Shown here: in pieces, positions 1-6,986 of the stretch
Layout of the letters: each line of letters opens with the position of its first letter
Numbering within the stretch: position 1 is the stretch's first letter
Assembly (NCBI GenBank): GCA_900547435.1
Contig: URGO01000117.1
Location: forward strand, 1 to 10,031
Source of the DNA: an uncultured Parabacteroides sp.
Lineage (GTDB): Bacteria; Bacteroidota; Bacteroidia; Bacteroidales; Tannerellaceae
Length of the DNA: 10,031 nt
Direction: 5' to 3'
Notes under the pieces: model-generated
What the model saw: the letters and a program-made list of their open reading frames with translations, nothing else
Databases searched by the model: none
Told to the model about the DNA's origin: nothing
Position numbers and translations under genes: made by a program

Positions 1-59
1 CGGAAGCTATGGTACAGATTGCATTCATACAAATCATGCTTAACAAATTTATCGAATGA
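1..59 (+). CDS. Possible C-terminal end of a transposase (partial, start outside window)
   Basis: Frame 3 from the window edge reads EAMVQIAFIQIMLNKFIE and stops at TGA 57-59. The pattern of a short hydrophobic helix with basic residues at the very C terminus is familiar from IS4/IS5-type DDE transposases of Bacteroidetes, which is the only basis for this call. Another frame (frame 1) stays open to a TAG at 76-78, so the frame choice is not secure. No terminal inverted repeat can be confirmed between here and nhaD because the other end of the putative element is outside the window. The next gene, nhaD, converges on this one with about 95 bp between stops, and I see nothing else in that gap. 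Confidence 0.3.
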   Translation, partial: EAMVQIAFIQIMLNKFIE

Positions 60-155
60 AATCAAAACAGCTTCTTAGTGTATGGGAGGTCAGTCCAATC
101 AAAACGAAATAAAAACGCAGGACCAACACCCCAAACGACTAAAAGACCAAAACAC

Positions 156-1583
156 TTAAGCTATCAAGCTATTCTGTACCATATAAACTACCGCCCCTGC
201 CAAATATCCCAATAGGGCCAGTAGAGATATCCGTTTTAAATACCAAATAAAATTAATTCCTTCCAATCCCATTACCACCACACCGGCCGCCGATCCGATA
301 ATCAACATACTTCCTCCTACTCCGGCGCAATAAGCCAGGAATTGCCAGAAGGTTCCGTCTTGCATAAAGTTCATCATATAAGCGGCTGACGCGCTATTGG
401 CCACCATAGCCTCCGTGGCTACCGGATACATACCGATAGCACCTGCCACCAAAGGCACATTATCCACTACGGCTGATAATGTCCCGATAATCAGATTCAC
501 CACATATACATTACCCACCGTCACATCCAGCCATTCCGCAAATCCATGCAGAATACCGGTATAACGCAACACATCTACCGCCAGCAAGATACCCAGGAAG
601 AACAACAAAGTGTTCCCGTCTATCCGATGTACCACCTTGCTCAAACGCAATTTCCGACTCTCGTCTATATGCTCTTTCCGGCCATACATGATTTCGGTAA
701 AAATCCAAAGGATACCTACGCCCAACAATACGCCCATGAACGGAGGCAGATGGGTCAATACCTTGAAAACGGGGACGAACAACAAGCACAATACACCTAT
801 AATAAATATAGCAAACCGTTCGCCGGTCGATAATCTCTCTGAAGTTTCATCCGAAGAAGTTTTCGATACCTGAAGCGGAGCCTTGACCTCGCCATCCAAA
901 AGGCGAAGCATCAATAACATCGGGACTATAGCCGACACGATACTGGGCAAAATCAGGTTCGGAATCGTCTCGCCGGTCGAGATATTCCCGTTCACCCAAA
1001 GCATGATAGTCGTTACATCCCCGATAGGAGACCATGCCCCTCCGCTATTTGCCGCAATCACAATCATGCTCCCGAATATCCACCGAGTGGCCTGGTCGTC
1101 TATAATCTTGCGTACCAGCATAATCATCACGATAGCCGTGGTCAGATTATCCAGAACCGCCGACATGAAGAAGGTCAGCAGGGTTATCAACACAAACAGG
1201 CGTTTCGTCCGGCGCGTCTTGATATAATTGGTGATAAATTCAAATCCGCCATGCACATCTATCAACTCCACAATCATCATCGCCCCGACAAGGAAAATCA
1301 GCGTTTGGCATATCTCGCCCACACTTTCTATGATTTGGTGGGAAATGATGTATTCCCGCGTCTGATCCGCCAAGCTCAATGTTGCGACCGAGGGATCTTG
1401 TACAAATTCCTTGAAGGACTCGCCGGAGACAAGAAAGCTCAACTCCGGGGCACAACTTACATACAAGACCCAAAGCACAATTCCTGTCAACAAAGCCGTT
1501 CCGGCCTTATTCACCTTTAGCGGATGTTCAAGGGCTATCATCAGATAGCCTACGAAAAATATAAGTAAGATAGCAGTCAGCAT
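156..1583 (-). CDS. nhaD: NhaD-type Na+/H+ antiporter
   Basis: A 475-residue polytopic inner-membrane protein of the ion transporter (CitMHS-like) superfamily. NhaD proteins exchange cytoplasmic Na+ or Li+ for protons in pH and salt homeostasis. The first membrane segment holds the family motif EHPLKVNKAG (19-28). Two inverted halves each carry a re-entrant-type signature: an acidic, amide-rich stretch DNLTT (145-149) followed by AANSGGAWSPIGDVTT (177-192), and DNVP (374-377) followed by GSAAGVVVMG (430-439). About 11-12 hydrophobic segments are visible, with a charged cytoplasmic loop around 230-255. Length is normal for NhaD. The ATG at 1583-1581 is preceded by a good promoter about 30 bp upstream of the start and by a 22-bp repeat array farther up. 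It is transcribed divergently from the cardiolipin synthase gene. No terminator hairpin is obvious downstream. The family call is firm; ion specificity is inferred. Confidence 0.92.
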   Translation of the reverse strand: MLTAILLIFFVGYLMIALEHPLKVNKAGTALLTGIVLWVLYVSCAPELSFLVSGESFKEFVQDPSVATLSLADQTREYIISHQIIESVGEICQTLIFLVGAMMIVELIDVHGGFEFITNYIKTRRTKRLFVLITLLTFFMSAVLDNLTTAIVMIMLVRKIIDDQATRWIFGSMIVIAANSGGAWSPIGDVTTIMLWVNGNISTGETIPNLILPSIVSAIVPMLLMLRLLDGEVKAPLQVSKTSSDETSERLSTGERFAIFIIGVLCLLFVPVFKVLTHLPPFMGVLLGVGILWIFTEIMYGRKEHIDESRKLRLSKVVHRIDGNTLLFFLGILLAVDVLRYTGILHGFAEWLDVTVGNVYVVNLIIGTLSAVVDNVPLVAGAIGMYPVATEAMVANSASAAYMMNFMQDGTFWQFLAYCAGVGGSMLIIGSAAGVVVMGLEGINFIWYLKRISLLALLGYLAGAVVYMVQNSLIA

Positions 1584-1619
1584 GGCGCTTTTGATTTATA
1601 TAAATTGAACATTGAGCGA

Positions 1620-1651
1620 CAAATATAAAGGTTATTTCACCAAATAACAAA
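1620..1651 (-). promoter_or_regulatory. Predicted sigma-ABfr promoter of nhaD
   Basis: On the minus strand TTTG (1651-1648), a 20-bp spacer and TATATTTG (1627-1620) match the Bacteroidetes consensus TTTG-N19-21-TAnnTTTG exactly. Transcription should start near 1613, giving a leader of about 30 nt before the ATG at 1583. Confidence 0.65.
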
Positions 1652-1698
1652 TAAATCTTTTCGCTTTTTTTAAACATTATGCATGTCCTCGGAATTGT

Positions 1699-1786
1699 TA
1701 GGCATAAACAAAAGGAAACATAGGCATAAACGCCGGCAAACATAGGCATAAACGAAAACGAAGTTAGGCATGAATTTCCGGCATTT
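1699..1786. repeat. Four direct repeats with exact 22-bp period (probable operator array)
   Basis: TAGGCATAAAC starts at 1699, 1721 and 1743, and a diverged copy TAGGCATGAAT starts at 1765. Each start is exactly 22 bp from the last, while the bases between the cores differ. A possible fifth relic (TATGCATG) sits at 1678. Conserved cores with non-conserved spacers at two helical turns are what an array of sites for a DNA-binding protein on one face of the helix looks like, rather than a slippage repeat. The array lies about 48 bp upstream of the nhaD -33 box and about 125 bp upstream of the cls start codon, so either gene could be the target. Apart from the promoter and this array, the 328-bp nhaD-cls gap shows only a 54-codon open frame beginning at 1811. 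Confidence 0.6.
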
Positions 1787-1911
1787 TCCATAGAAGCTAA
1801 CGGACTCTTTATGAAAGAAATAAGACTATCCAGGGAAAACTTACCGGCTATTCGTGCACAAAATCCGGAAAAAGTCTGTACCTTTAGGCGAAATAAAGAA
1901 CTGGAGAAACT

Positions 1912-3342
1912 ATGTCATCAATTCTGGGAATTTTATTCGGCAGCCTCTTTATCCTGCTGTATTCCATTACGATAATCGGCTTGATTATTGTGATAATAGC
2001 CGAGAATCGGAACCCGCTGAAGACCATTCCGTGGGTAATCGTCCTATTGTTGGTCCCCGGCATCGGACTGATATTTTATTTCTTCTTCGGACAGGACAAC
2101 CGGAAAAAGCGCATTATCTCCCGAAAAACCTATAAGCGAATCATCAACCGGCCGAAAATGGAGCAGATAGAAGACCACCGGGCCGTTGCACCGGAAAGCT
2201 ACAAGAAACTGGTCACCCTCTTGAACCGAAGCAAAACCGCTCCGCTATTATATGCCGAGAATATCCGAATCTATACCAACGGGAAGGAAAAATTCAATGA
2301 CTTGCTGGAGGATATCCGTCAGGCCAAACACCATATCCACCTACAATATTATATATTCTGTGATGATGGGATAGGACACGAATTGCAACAACTCCTGATA
2401 AAAAAGGCGCACGAGGGAGTGCTGGTGCGGGTGATTTACGATGATGTGGGGTGCTGGAACGTGAAAGACAAGTTTTTCCATGAAATGAAACAGAACGGAA
2501 TCGAGATTTATCCCTTCCTGAAAGTGGCGTTCCCGATATTCACCAGCAAAGTGAACTACCGGAACCACCGGAAAGTGGTGGTTATAGACGGGAAAGTCGG
2601 TTATATGGGCGGAATGAACGTGGCAGACCGTTACCTGAAAGGCGTAAGCTGGGGCGTATGGCGTGATTTACATTTCCGGATTACGGGAAAAGCCGTATAT
2701 GGATTGCAAACGGCTTTCTTGATTGATTGGTATGTGGTAAGCAAACAGGTCTTGACCAGCAAGATTTATTACCCGACCTTGCCGATACATACCGACCTGC
2801 TGATGCAGATACTCACCAGCGGACCGGTCAGTCCGTGGCGCACTTTGACGCAAGCCTATATCTATATCATCACCAATGCCAAGAAATATGTCTACATTCA
2901 GACTCCCTATTTCCTCCCTACCGAAGGACTGAACCAGGCTCTCTTGGTGGCCGCCCGCGGAGGCATTGATGTGCGTATCATGATACCGGAACATTCAGAC
3001 ACTCAAATGGCCAATCTGGCATCCCGATCGTTCCTGGCGGAGATGATTCGGGCCGGCGTGAAGATTTATTTCTATCAAGAGGGATTTTTGCACTCCAAAC
3101 TCTTGCTTAGCGATGATTATATCACCTGCATGGGCTCAGCAAATATGGATTTCCGTAGCTTAGAGCACAATTTCGAAATCAACGCTTTTGTCTATCAAAA
3201 GGATTTTGCCATCCAAATGAAAAAGATATTCATGCACGATAGCGAGCAAAGTCGACGCATCACGCCCCGCATCTGGTTGAAACGCCCGCTCCGCAAGCGA
3301 TTCTCAGAATCTTTCATGCGCTTGTTCTCGCCTTTATTGTAA
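1912..3342 (+). CDS. cls: Cardiolipin synthase (phospholipase D family)
   Basis: A 476-residue membrane-anchored enzyme that joins two phosphatidylglycerols into cardiolipin and glycerol. Residues about 5-30 and 38-60 form two hydrophobic segments (the PLDc_N region of Cls-type synthases). Two HxKxxxxD catalytic motifs follow: H219-K221-D226, with GGMN shortly after, and H394-K396-D401, with GSANMDFRS shortly after. Both are intact, and spacing and length match the bacterial ClsA type. The start is supported by GGAG at 1903-1906, five bases before ATG 1912. The promoter is unclear; the best -7 candidate is TACCTTTA at 1879-1886 without a convincing -33 box. The gene is divergent from nhaD and is followed by sufS, which has its own promoter, so no operon is implied. 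No terminator hairpin is seen after the stop. Confidence 0.93.
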   Translation: MSSILGILFGSLFILLYSITIIGLIIVIIAENRNPLKTIPWVIVLLLVPGIGLIFYFFFGQDNRKKRIISRKTYKRIINRPKMEQIEDHRAVAPESYKKLVTLLNRSKTAPLLYAENIRIYTNGKEKFNDLLEDIRQAKHHIHLQYYIFCDDGIGHELQQLLIKKAHEGVLVRVIYDDVGCWNVKDKFFHEMKQNGIEIYPFLKVAFPIFTSKVNYRNHRKVVVIDGKVGYMGGMNVADRYLKGVSWGVWRDLHFRITGKAVYGLQTAFLIDWYVVSKQVLTSKIYYPTLPIHTDLLMQILTSGPVSPWRTLTQAYIYIITNAKKYVYIQTPYFLPTEGLNQALLVAARGGIDVRIMIPEHSDTQMANLASRSFLAEMIRAGVKIYFYQEGFLHSKLLLSDDYITCMGSANMDFRSLEHNFEINAFVYQKDFAIQMKKIFMHDSEQSRRITPRIWLKRPLRKRFSESFMRLFSPLL

Positions 3343-3358
3343 ACTTTTTATCCGAGAT

Positions 3359-3389
3359 TTTCAGATTCACTTTAAACATTGTATCTTTG
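3359..3389 (+). promoter_or_regulatory. Predicted sigma-ABfr promoter of sufS
   Basis: TATCTTTG at 3382-3389 is a perfect -7 box. TTTC at 3359-3362 is a near-consensus -33 box with a 19-bp spacer. The start site is expected near 3395, which gives a leader of about 120 nt, long for this organism group and unusually structured. Confidence 0.65.
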
Positions 3390-3390
3390 G

Positions 3391-3496
3391 CACGTGTTAT
3401 AAGTTTGTGCGTCTTTAAGGGGAAAAGAAGGCAAGTTGACGGGTCAACTATATCCTGAAGCCTCGTTCCCCGGTCAACTTATAAACGTGTCAACTT
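3391..3496 (+). promoter_or_regulatory. Structured 5' leader of sufS (candidate cis-regulatory RNA)
   Basis: The leader holds a set of nested complementary segments that would form one elongated hairpin: TTATAAGTT (3397-3405) with AACTTATAA (3476-3484), extended past one bulged G by CACGT (3391-3395) with ACGTG (3485-3489); GGGGAA (3419-3424) with TTCCCC (3466-3471); AGGC (3429-3432) with GCCT (3460-3463); and AGTTGA (3434-3439) with TCAACT (3444-3449). The element AAGTTGAC (3433-3440) can pair instead with GTCAACTT at 3473-3480 or at 3489-3496, the last ending seven bases before the AGAGGA ribosome-binding site (3503-3507). These pairings are mutually exclusive. It matches no riboswitch class I recognise. 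The same half sites could also act as a DNA operator. Folding is by eye. Confidence 0.45.
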
Positions 3497-3516
3497 AAAA
3501 AAGAGGAATAAGAGAT

Positions 3517-4731
3517 ATGTTAGATATTCAAGCAATTCGAGATGATTTTCCGATTCTATCCCATAAAGTCTATGGCAAACCATTGGTTTATCTGGATAAT
3601 GCGGCGACAACCCAAAAACCGCGTTGTGTAGTCGAAAAGATAGAAAACGGTTATTATAATGTCAATGCCAATATCCACCGGGGAGTTCATTTCCTGAGCC
3701 AGGAAGCTACGGAAGCCCATGAAGAGGCACGCAAGACGGTTCAGCATTTCCTCAACGCCCGTTCGTCCAACGAGATTGTCTTCACCCGGGGAACCACCGA
3801 GTCCATCAATCTGGTGGCTTCCAGCTTCACCGACGAATGTATGTCGGCGGGCGATGAAGTGATTATATCCGTCATGGAGCACCATTCCAACATCGTTCCC
3901 TGGCAAATCCAGGCCGCTAAGAAAGGCATCTCCCTGCGCGTCATTCCGATGAATGAGAAAGGAGAGTTGTTGATAGACGAATACAAGAAACTCTTCACAG
4001 ACAAGACCCGGCTAGTAGCCGTAACGCACGTATCCAATGTTTTGGGAACCATCAATCCGGTCAAAGAAATTATCTCTATCGCCCACACGCATGGCGTCCC
4101 GGTATTGATAGACGGAGCGCAATCGACCCCTCATCAGAAAGTAGATGTACAGGATTTGGACGCCGAGTTTTATGTTTTTTCCGGTCACAAGATTTACGGG
4201 CCTACCGGCATTGGTGTCCTTTATGGGAAAGAAGAATGGTTAGACAAACTCCCCCCCTACCAAGGAGGCGGAGAAATGATTGCAACCGTTACTTTCGAAA
4301 AGACCGTATTCAACGAGCTTCCCTTCAAGTTCGAGGCCGGAACGCCGGACTATATCGGAAGCACGGCCTTAGCCGAAGCACTGAATTATGTGGAACGTAT
4401 CGGGATGGACCGGATTTCCAACTATGAACAGGAACTTTTACGCTATGCCACCGAGAAACTGAGCGCCATCGAAGGGATGCGGATATTCGGACAGGCGGCT
4501 GATAAAGGAGCGGTATTATCATTCCTCGTCGGGAATATCCATCATTATGACATGGGAATGCTACTCGACCATTTAGGCATAGCCGTACGCACGGGGCACC
4601 ATTGCGCCCAACCCTTGATGCAGGCCTTGGGAATCGAAGGAACGGTCCGTGCCTCTTTCTCTTTCTACAACACAAAAGAAGAGATAGACACGTTGGCCGC
4701 AGGAATAGAGCGTGTGCGCAAGATGTTCTAA
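3517..4731 (+). CDS. sufS: Cysteine desulfurase SufS
   Basis: A 404-residue PLP enzyme of the group II cysteine desulfurases, which takes sulfur from L-cysteine as a persulfide for Fe-S cluster assembly by the SUF system. The PLP lysine is K225 in SGHKIYGPTG and the persulfide cysteine is C363 in RTGHHCAQP; both fall within one residue of their places in E. coli SufS. N-terminal LDNAATTQKP, the HHSNIVPWQ stretch, and LPPYQGGGEMI near the middle are all family-conserved. Length is full. AGAGGA at 3502-3507 supports the ATG at 3517. Unlike many Bacteroidetes, no sufB, sufC or sufD lies next to it here: cls precedes it and a lipoprotein gene converges from the right. The codons for L-P-P contain a run of seven C (4251-4257), yet the frame is intact. 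Its TAA overlaps the stop codon of the converging gene. Confidence 0.95.
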   Translation: MLDIQAIRDDFPILSHKVYGKPLVYLDNAATTQKPRCVVEKIENGYYNVNANIHRGVHFLSQEATEAHEEARKTVQHFLNARSSNEIVFTRGTTESINLVASSFTDECMSAGDEVIISVMEHHSNIVPWQIQAAKKGISLRVIPMNEKGELLIDEYKKLFTDKTRLVAVTHVSNVLGTINPVKEIISIAHTHGVPVLIDGAQSTPHQKVDVQDLDAEFYVFSGHKIYGPTGIGVLYGKEEWLDKLPPYQGGGEMIATVTFEKTVFNELPFKFEAGTPDYIGSTALAEALNYVERIGMDRISNYEQELLRYATEKLSAIEGMRIFGQAADKGAVLSFLVGNIHHYDMGMLLDHLGIAVRTGHHCAQPLMQALGIEGTVRASFSFYNTKEEIDTLAAGIERVRKMF

Positions 4732-5354
4732 TGCCCTATAGTCGGCACATCGAATGTCTCTTCATACGTATCTTGCCGGTTCCCTGTTTCCAAACGGATG
4801 GTATAACGAGCTTCTCCGGATTTGAGTTTCGGAGAAGCAATCAAGTTCACCCGATAACGGATAACCTCCCCCGGCTTTACATTCCGTATAGGGATTGGTT
4901 CCGAGCAACGGATTCCCTTTGCCTGTTTCTTTCCCTTTAGCTCCGGAATAATTTCCTTCAACGTCTGGTTCCCTTCATTACACAAAATAAAGGTAAACCG
5001 GCAACGCTCACCTGCATCAATAGCCCGGTTCCCGTTCTCATCTTCCAGAATGATATCCCGGATATATAAGGTAGGTACGCTGCGTTCCTCATAGATTTCC
5101 GCACGTCTTTGTTGTGTGTAAGGACTTGTAGCTGCAGCCCCCAGTGCACTTCCGGCCACTCCGCCTACCACCGAACCGACCAACGAGCCACCCCAACCTC
5201 CGAGCCGGTCCCCAATCAAAGAGCCGGATACGCTTCCAATCATTCCCCCGGTCTGCATTCCAAACAATTGTTTGTTTTGCGGAGTCATGGTGCTGCATCC
5301 GCCCAACATCATGACACTGGCAATAAATAATAGGATACAATTCCACGTTTTCAT
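4728..5354 (-). CDS. Glycine-zipper lipoprotein with C-terminal beta domain
   Basis: A 208-residue secreted lipoprotein of unknown function. Residues 1-20 form a lipoprotein signal ending in the lipobox LGGC with acylated C20. Residues about 36-73 are a glycine zipper (repeated GxxxG, for example GGMIG, GSLIG, GGWGG, GSVVGG), as found in the Rick_17kDa/OmpA-glycine-zipper type membrane-interacting segments. A short QQRR linker follows, and residues about 94-208 look like one beta-sandwich: a D-x-N-x-N-x-x-x-D-x-G-E stretch (104-116), then alternating strands, close to CARDB/NEW3-type folds. The ATG at 5354-5352 gives the only sensible signal peptide. No convincing promoter was found upstream. 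Its TAG (4730-4728) overlaps the sufS TAA, so the two genes end on each other. Outer-membrane placement is inferred. Confidence 0.8.
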   Translation of the reverse strand: MKTWNCILLFIASVMMLGGCSTMTPQNKQLFGMQTGGMIGSVSGSLIGDRLGGWGGSLVGSVVGGVAGSALGAAATSPYTQQRRAEIYEERSVPTLYIRDIILEDENGNRAIDAGERCRFTFILCNEGNQTLKEIIPELKGKKQAKGIRCSEPIPIRNVKPGEVIRYRVNLIASPKLKSGEARYTIRLETGNRQDTYEETFDVPTIGH

Positions 5355-5481
5355 CTTTGATTCGCTTTTTGTAAGTTTGTAAGTTCTTATATAACAATTA
5401 TACCGGGCGAAGGGTTCACCCCATCAGATACAAATACTCCAAACAGATAATAATATAAAATGAAACCACACCCTTAAATAC

Positions 5482-5519
5482 AAGAAACGTCCTCCCCGAT
5501 TGAGAGAAGGACGTTTCTT
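5482..5519 (-). terminator. Intrinsic terminator after the surface-protein gene
   Basis: A perfect 12-bp stem (5482-5493 with 5508-5519) and a 14-nt loop lie 18 bp beyond the stop codon at 5538, in the direction of that gene. The A/T-rich arms leave T-rich runs on both sides, so it could work in either direction. On the minus strand it also separates the surface gene from the lipoprotein gene. Confidence 0.7.
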
Positions 5520-5537
5520 TATTTATATAGGGTTCGC

Positions 5538-6986
5538 TCAATTCCGCACCTTATAACGCTCCTCGCCTATACATATTATATATACGCCCTTCGGCAACGG
5601 ATAGAACCGCAGTCCCTCCTGCCGTTCACGCTTGAGGATGGTACCATTCATCGTGATAATCATCACCTCTTGCGGTTGTGAAGTATAGACATATAAACTA
5701 CCGTTTTGCGTGTAGACCTTGGTGCCTTCGATATCGGACATGCCCGTCGGCTCCTCTTCTATTTCTATCTTCTCCACGCCTTCTACTTTGACATAGATAT
5801 CGGTATAGACATTATAGATGATATACTCACCGGGTTGTACACCTTCTTCAACCTCTTCCCAATAACCATAGAGGCTGCGCTTGCACATCACTTTGAGGTT
5901 CTCTGCATCGTAACCCTCTTCTACTTCCACATAGACGCTTACTTGGTTCCCTTCTTTCACTATGCTTTTGCTTAAGGAGGCATCTACCCCTTCGCAGATA
6001 TCCTCGAATTGGATGTTATAGTAGATGGGCGTGGGTTCGGGTTCCGGCTCCGGTTCGGGAGCGGGTTCGGGCTCCGGTTCTTCCTTCGCCTCCACGGTAA
6101 TCGTCACTTCTTGTGTTATCGTGTTATAATTCTTCGTATCAGTTGGCGTGAAGATGGCTGTGAATGTATTATTATCCCCGACATCACCAACTGATTGCTC
6201 CGGATCTTGCCAGCTCCATGTTCCATTCTCCTCTTCCGGCAATTCCACTTCCGCCAGCGTTTGACCATAAGTGGCGGTCAAATTGGTCAGGACGGTATGT
6301 TCCGGGTTCGCCCTCTCGATGGGAAAGCTCTTCGTCACCTCGCCATACAATTTGCCCGTTTTGGTCGGTTTAATGGTGATGGTCGCCGTCCCCGCGTTAA
6401 TGTTATCGGCATAATCTACCGTGTAATCCTCGCCTTCATCATATCCTTCTATCTTTACCTCCGGCTTTATCGCCTCCCCCGTGTAGATATAGATTCCCGT
6501 TATCTCATCAACCATCTCTTTCGTCAATTCATGTTGCACCGTCCCGCTTATGTTTCCGTTTCCCGTAATCGAGCCGCCCGTCTCCACGCGGATGGCGCCG
6601 TTAACCGTCAGCGTCACGCCTTCCGGCACGGTGAGCGAGGTGCCTGCGGGAACGTTCAGCTTGTCCTCCCCCCGAATCGTCAGGTCGACCGGCAGCTCGG
6701 GGTTGCCCTTTACCGATGCCTCTCCGTCCTTGAAGACGAAACCCGCACCATAAGCGCTCTCCGGAACATTTCCCATAACCCTTACCTCCGGTCCGATGAT
6801 AAGAGTGCCATCGTTCATTAGGATATTCCCGGTCAGGCTGATTCTCCCGCCGGTGATTGCCACAGTGGAGGAATTAACCCCCGAGATGGCAGGCCCCCCT
6901 GAGGGCCCTCCTATTATGTTTTCTATTGCCAGCCCGCCCTCTCCGGAAATAAAAAGGGAAGAGTTATCAAGCTTGATTCCCTCCAT
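5538..6986 (-). CDS. Surface beta-solenoid/Ig-like protein, main reading frame (C-terminal part of a frame-split gene)
   Basis: This 482-codon frame has no signal peptide of its own and continues the protein that starts at 7477; the two frames meet at a run of seven G (6994-6988). One added G, or two lost, would join them into about 646 residues. Domains in this part: a glycine- and asparagine-rich region of short repeats like a right-handed beta-helix (1-165; for example KLDNSSLFISGEGG); an MBG/Ig-like unit with YTGEAIKPEV and NINAGTATITIKP (about 170-230); a second such unit starting LTNLTATYGQTLAEV (about 235-300); a Glu-Pro linker (about 302-320); a domain beginning YYNIQFED; and a C-terminal unit (about 425-482) with VYTQNGSLYV and LPKGVYIICIGEERYKV, resembling type IX secretion or DUF6383-like C-terminal domains of Porphyromonadaceae-type bacteria. 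Likely an exported surface protein. Whether ATG 6986 is ever used is doubtful. Confidence 0.75.
   Translation of the reverse strand: MEGIKLDNSSLFISGEGGLAIENIIGGPSGGPAISGVNSSTVAITGGRISLTGNILMNDGTLIIGPEVRVMGNVPESAYGAGFVFKDGEASVKGNPELPVDLTIRGEDKLNVPAGTSLTVPEGVTLTVNGAIRVETGGSITGNGNISGTVQHELTKEMVDEITGIYIYTGEAIKPEVKIEGYDEGEDYTVDYADNINAGTATITIKPTKTGKLYGEVTKSFPIERANPEHTVLTNLTATYGQTLAEVELPEEENGTWSWQDPEQSVGDVGDNNTFTAIFTPTDTKNYNTITQEVTITVEAKEEPEPEPAPEPEPEPEPTPIYYNIQFEDICEGVDASLSKSIVKEGNQVSVYVEVEEGYDAENLKVMCKRSLYGYWEEVEEGVQPGEYIIYNVYTDIYVKVEGVEKIEIEEEPTGMSDIEGTKVYTQNGSLYVYTSQPQEVMIITMNGTILKRERQEGLRFYPLPKGVYIICIGEERYKVRN
6026..6084 (-). repeat. Glu-Pro repeat linker coded by hexanucleotide repeats
   Basis: The coding strand repeats six-base units for Glu-Pro with one Ala-Pro and a closing Thr-Pro (EPEPEPAPEPEPEPEPTP). 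Changes in unit number would keep the frame and only alter linker length. Such linkers act as stiff spacers in exported proteins. Confidence 0.7.

Noticed and set aside
1699..1786. CRISPR array
   Set aside because: Repeat cores are only 11 bp with 11-bp spacers, and no cas genes are present.
1528..1791. 87-codon minus-strand frame over the nhaD 5' region
   Set aside because: It overlaps the nhaD start in another frame and its first part is just the translated 22-bp repeat array and nhaD promoter.
3391..3489. 6S RNA or a known riboswitch in the sufS leader
   Set aside because: About 100 nt is too short for 6S RNA, there is no terminator with a T tract after it, and none of the class-defining riboswitch motifs I know is present.
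4251..4257. Run of seven C in sufS as a phase-variation site
   Set aside because: It encodes the conserved L-P-P before QGGGEM, the gene is intact and sufS is likely essential, so switching is improbable.
5395..5402. TATAATTG as -7 box for the lipoprotein gene
   Set aside because: One mismatch and the nearest TTTG is 28 bp away, outside the normal spacing.
6195..6821. 208-codon plus-strand frame antisense to the surface gene
   Set aside because: It is a shadow of the GC-rich coding strand; the minus frame has clear domains and the plus frame has none.
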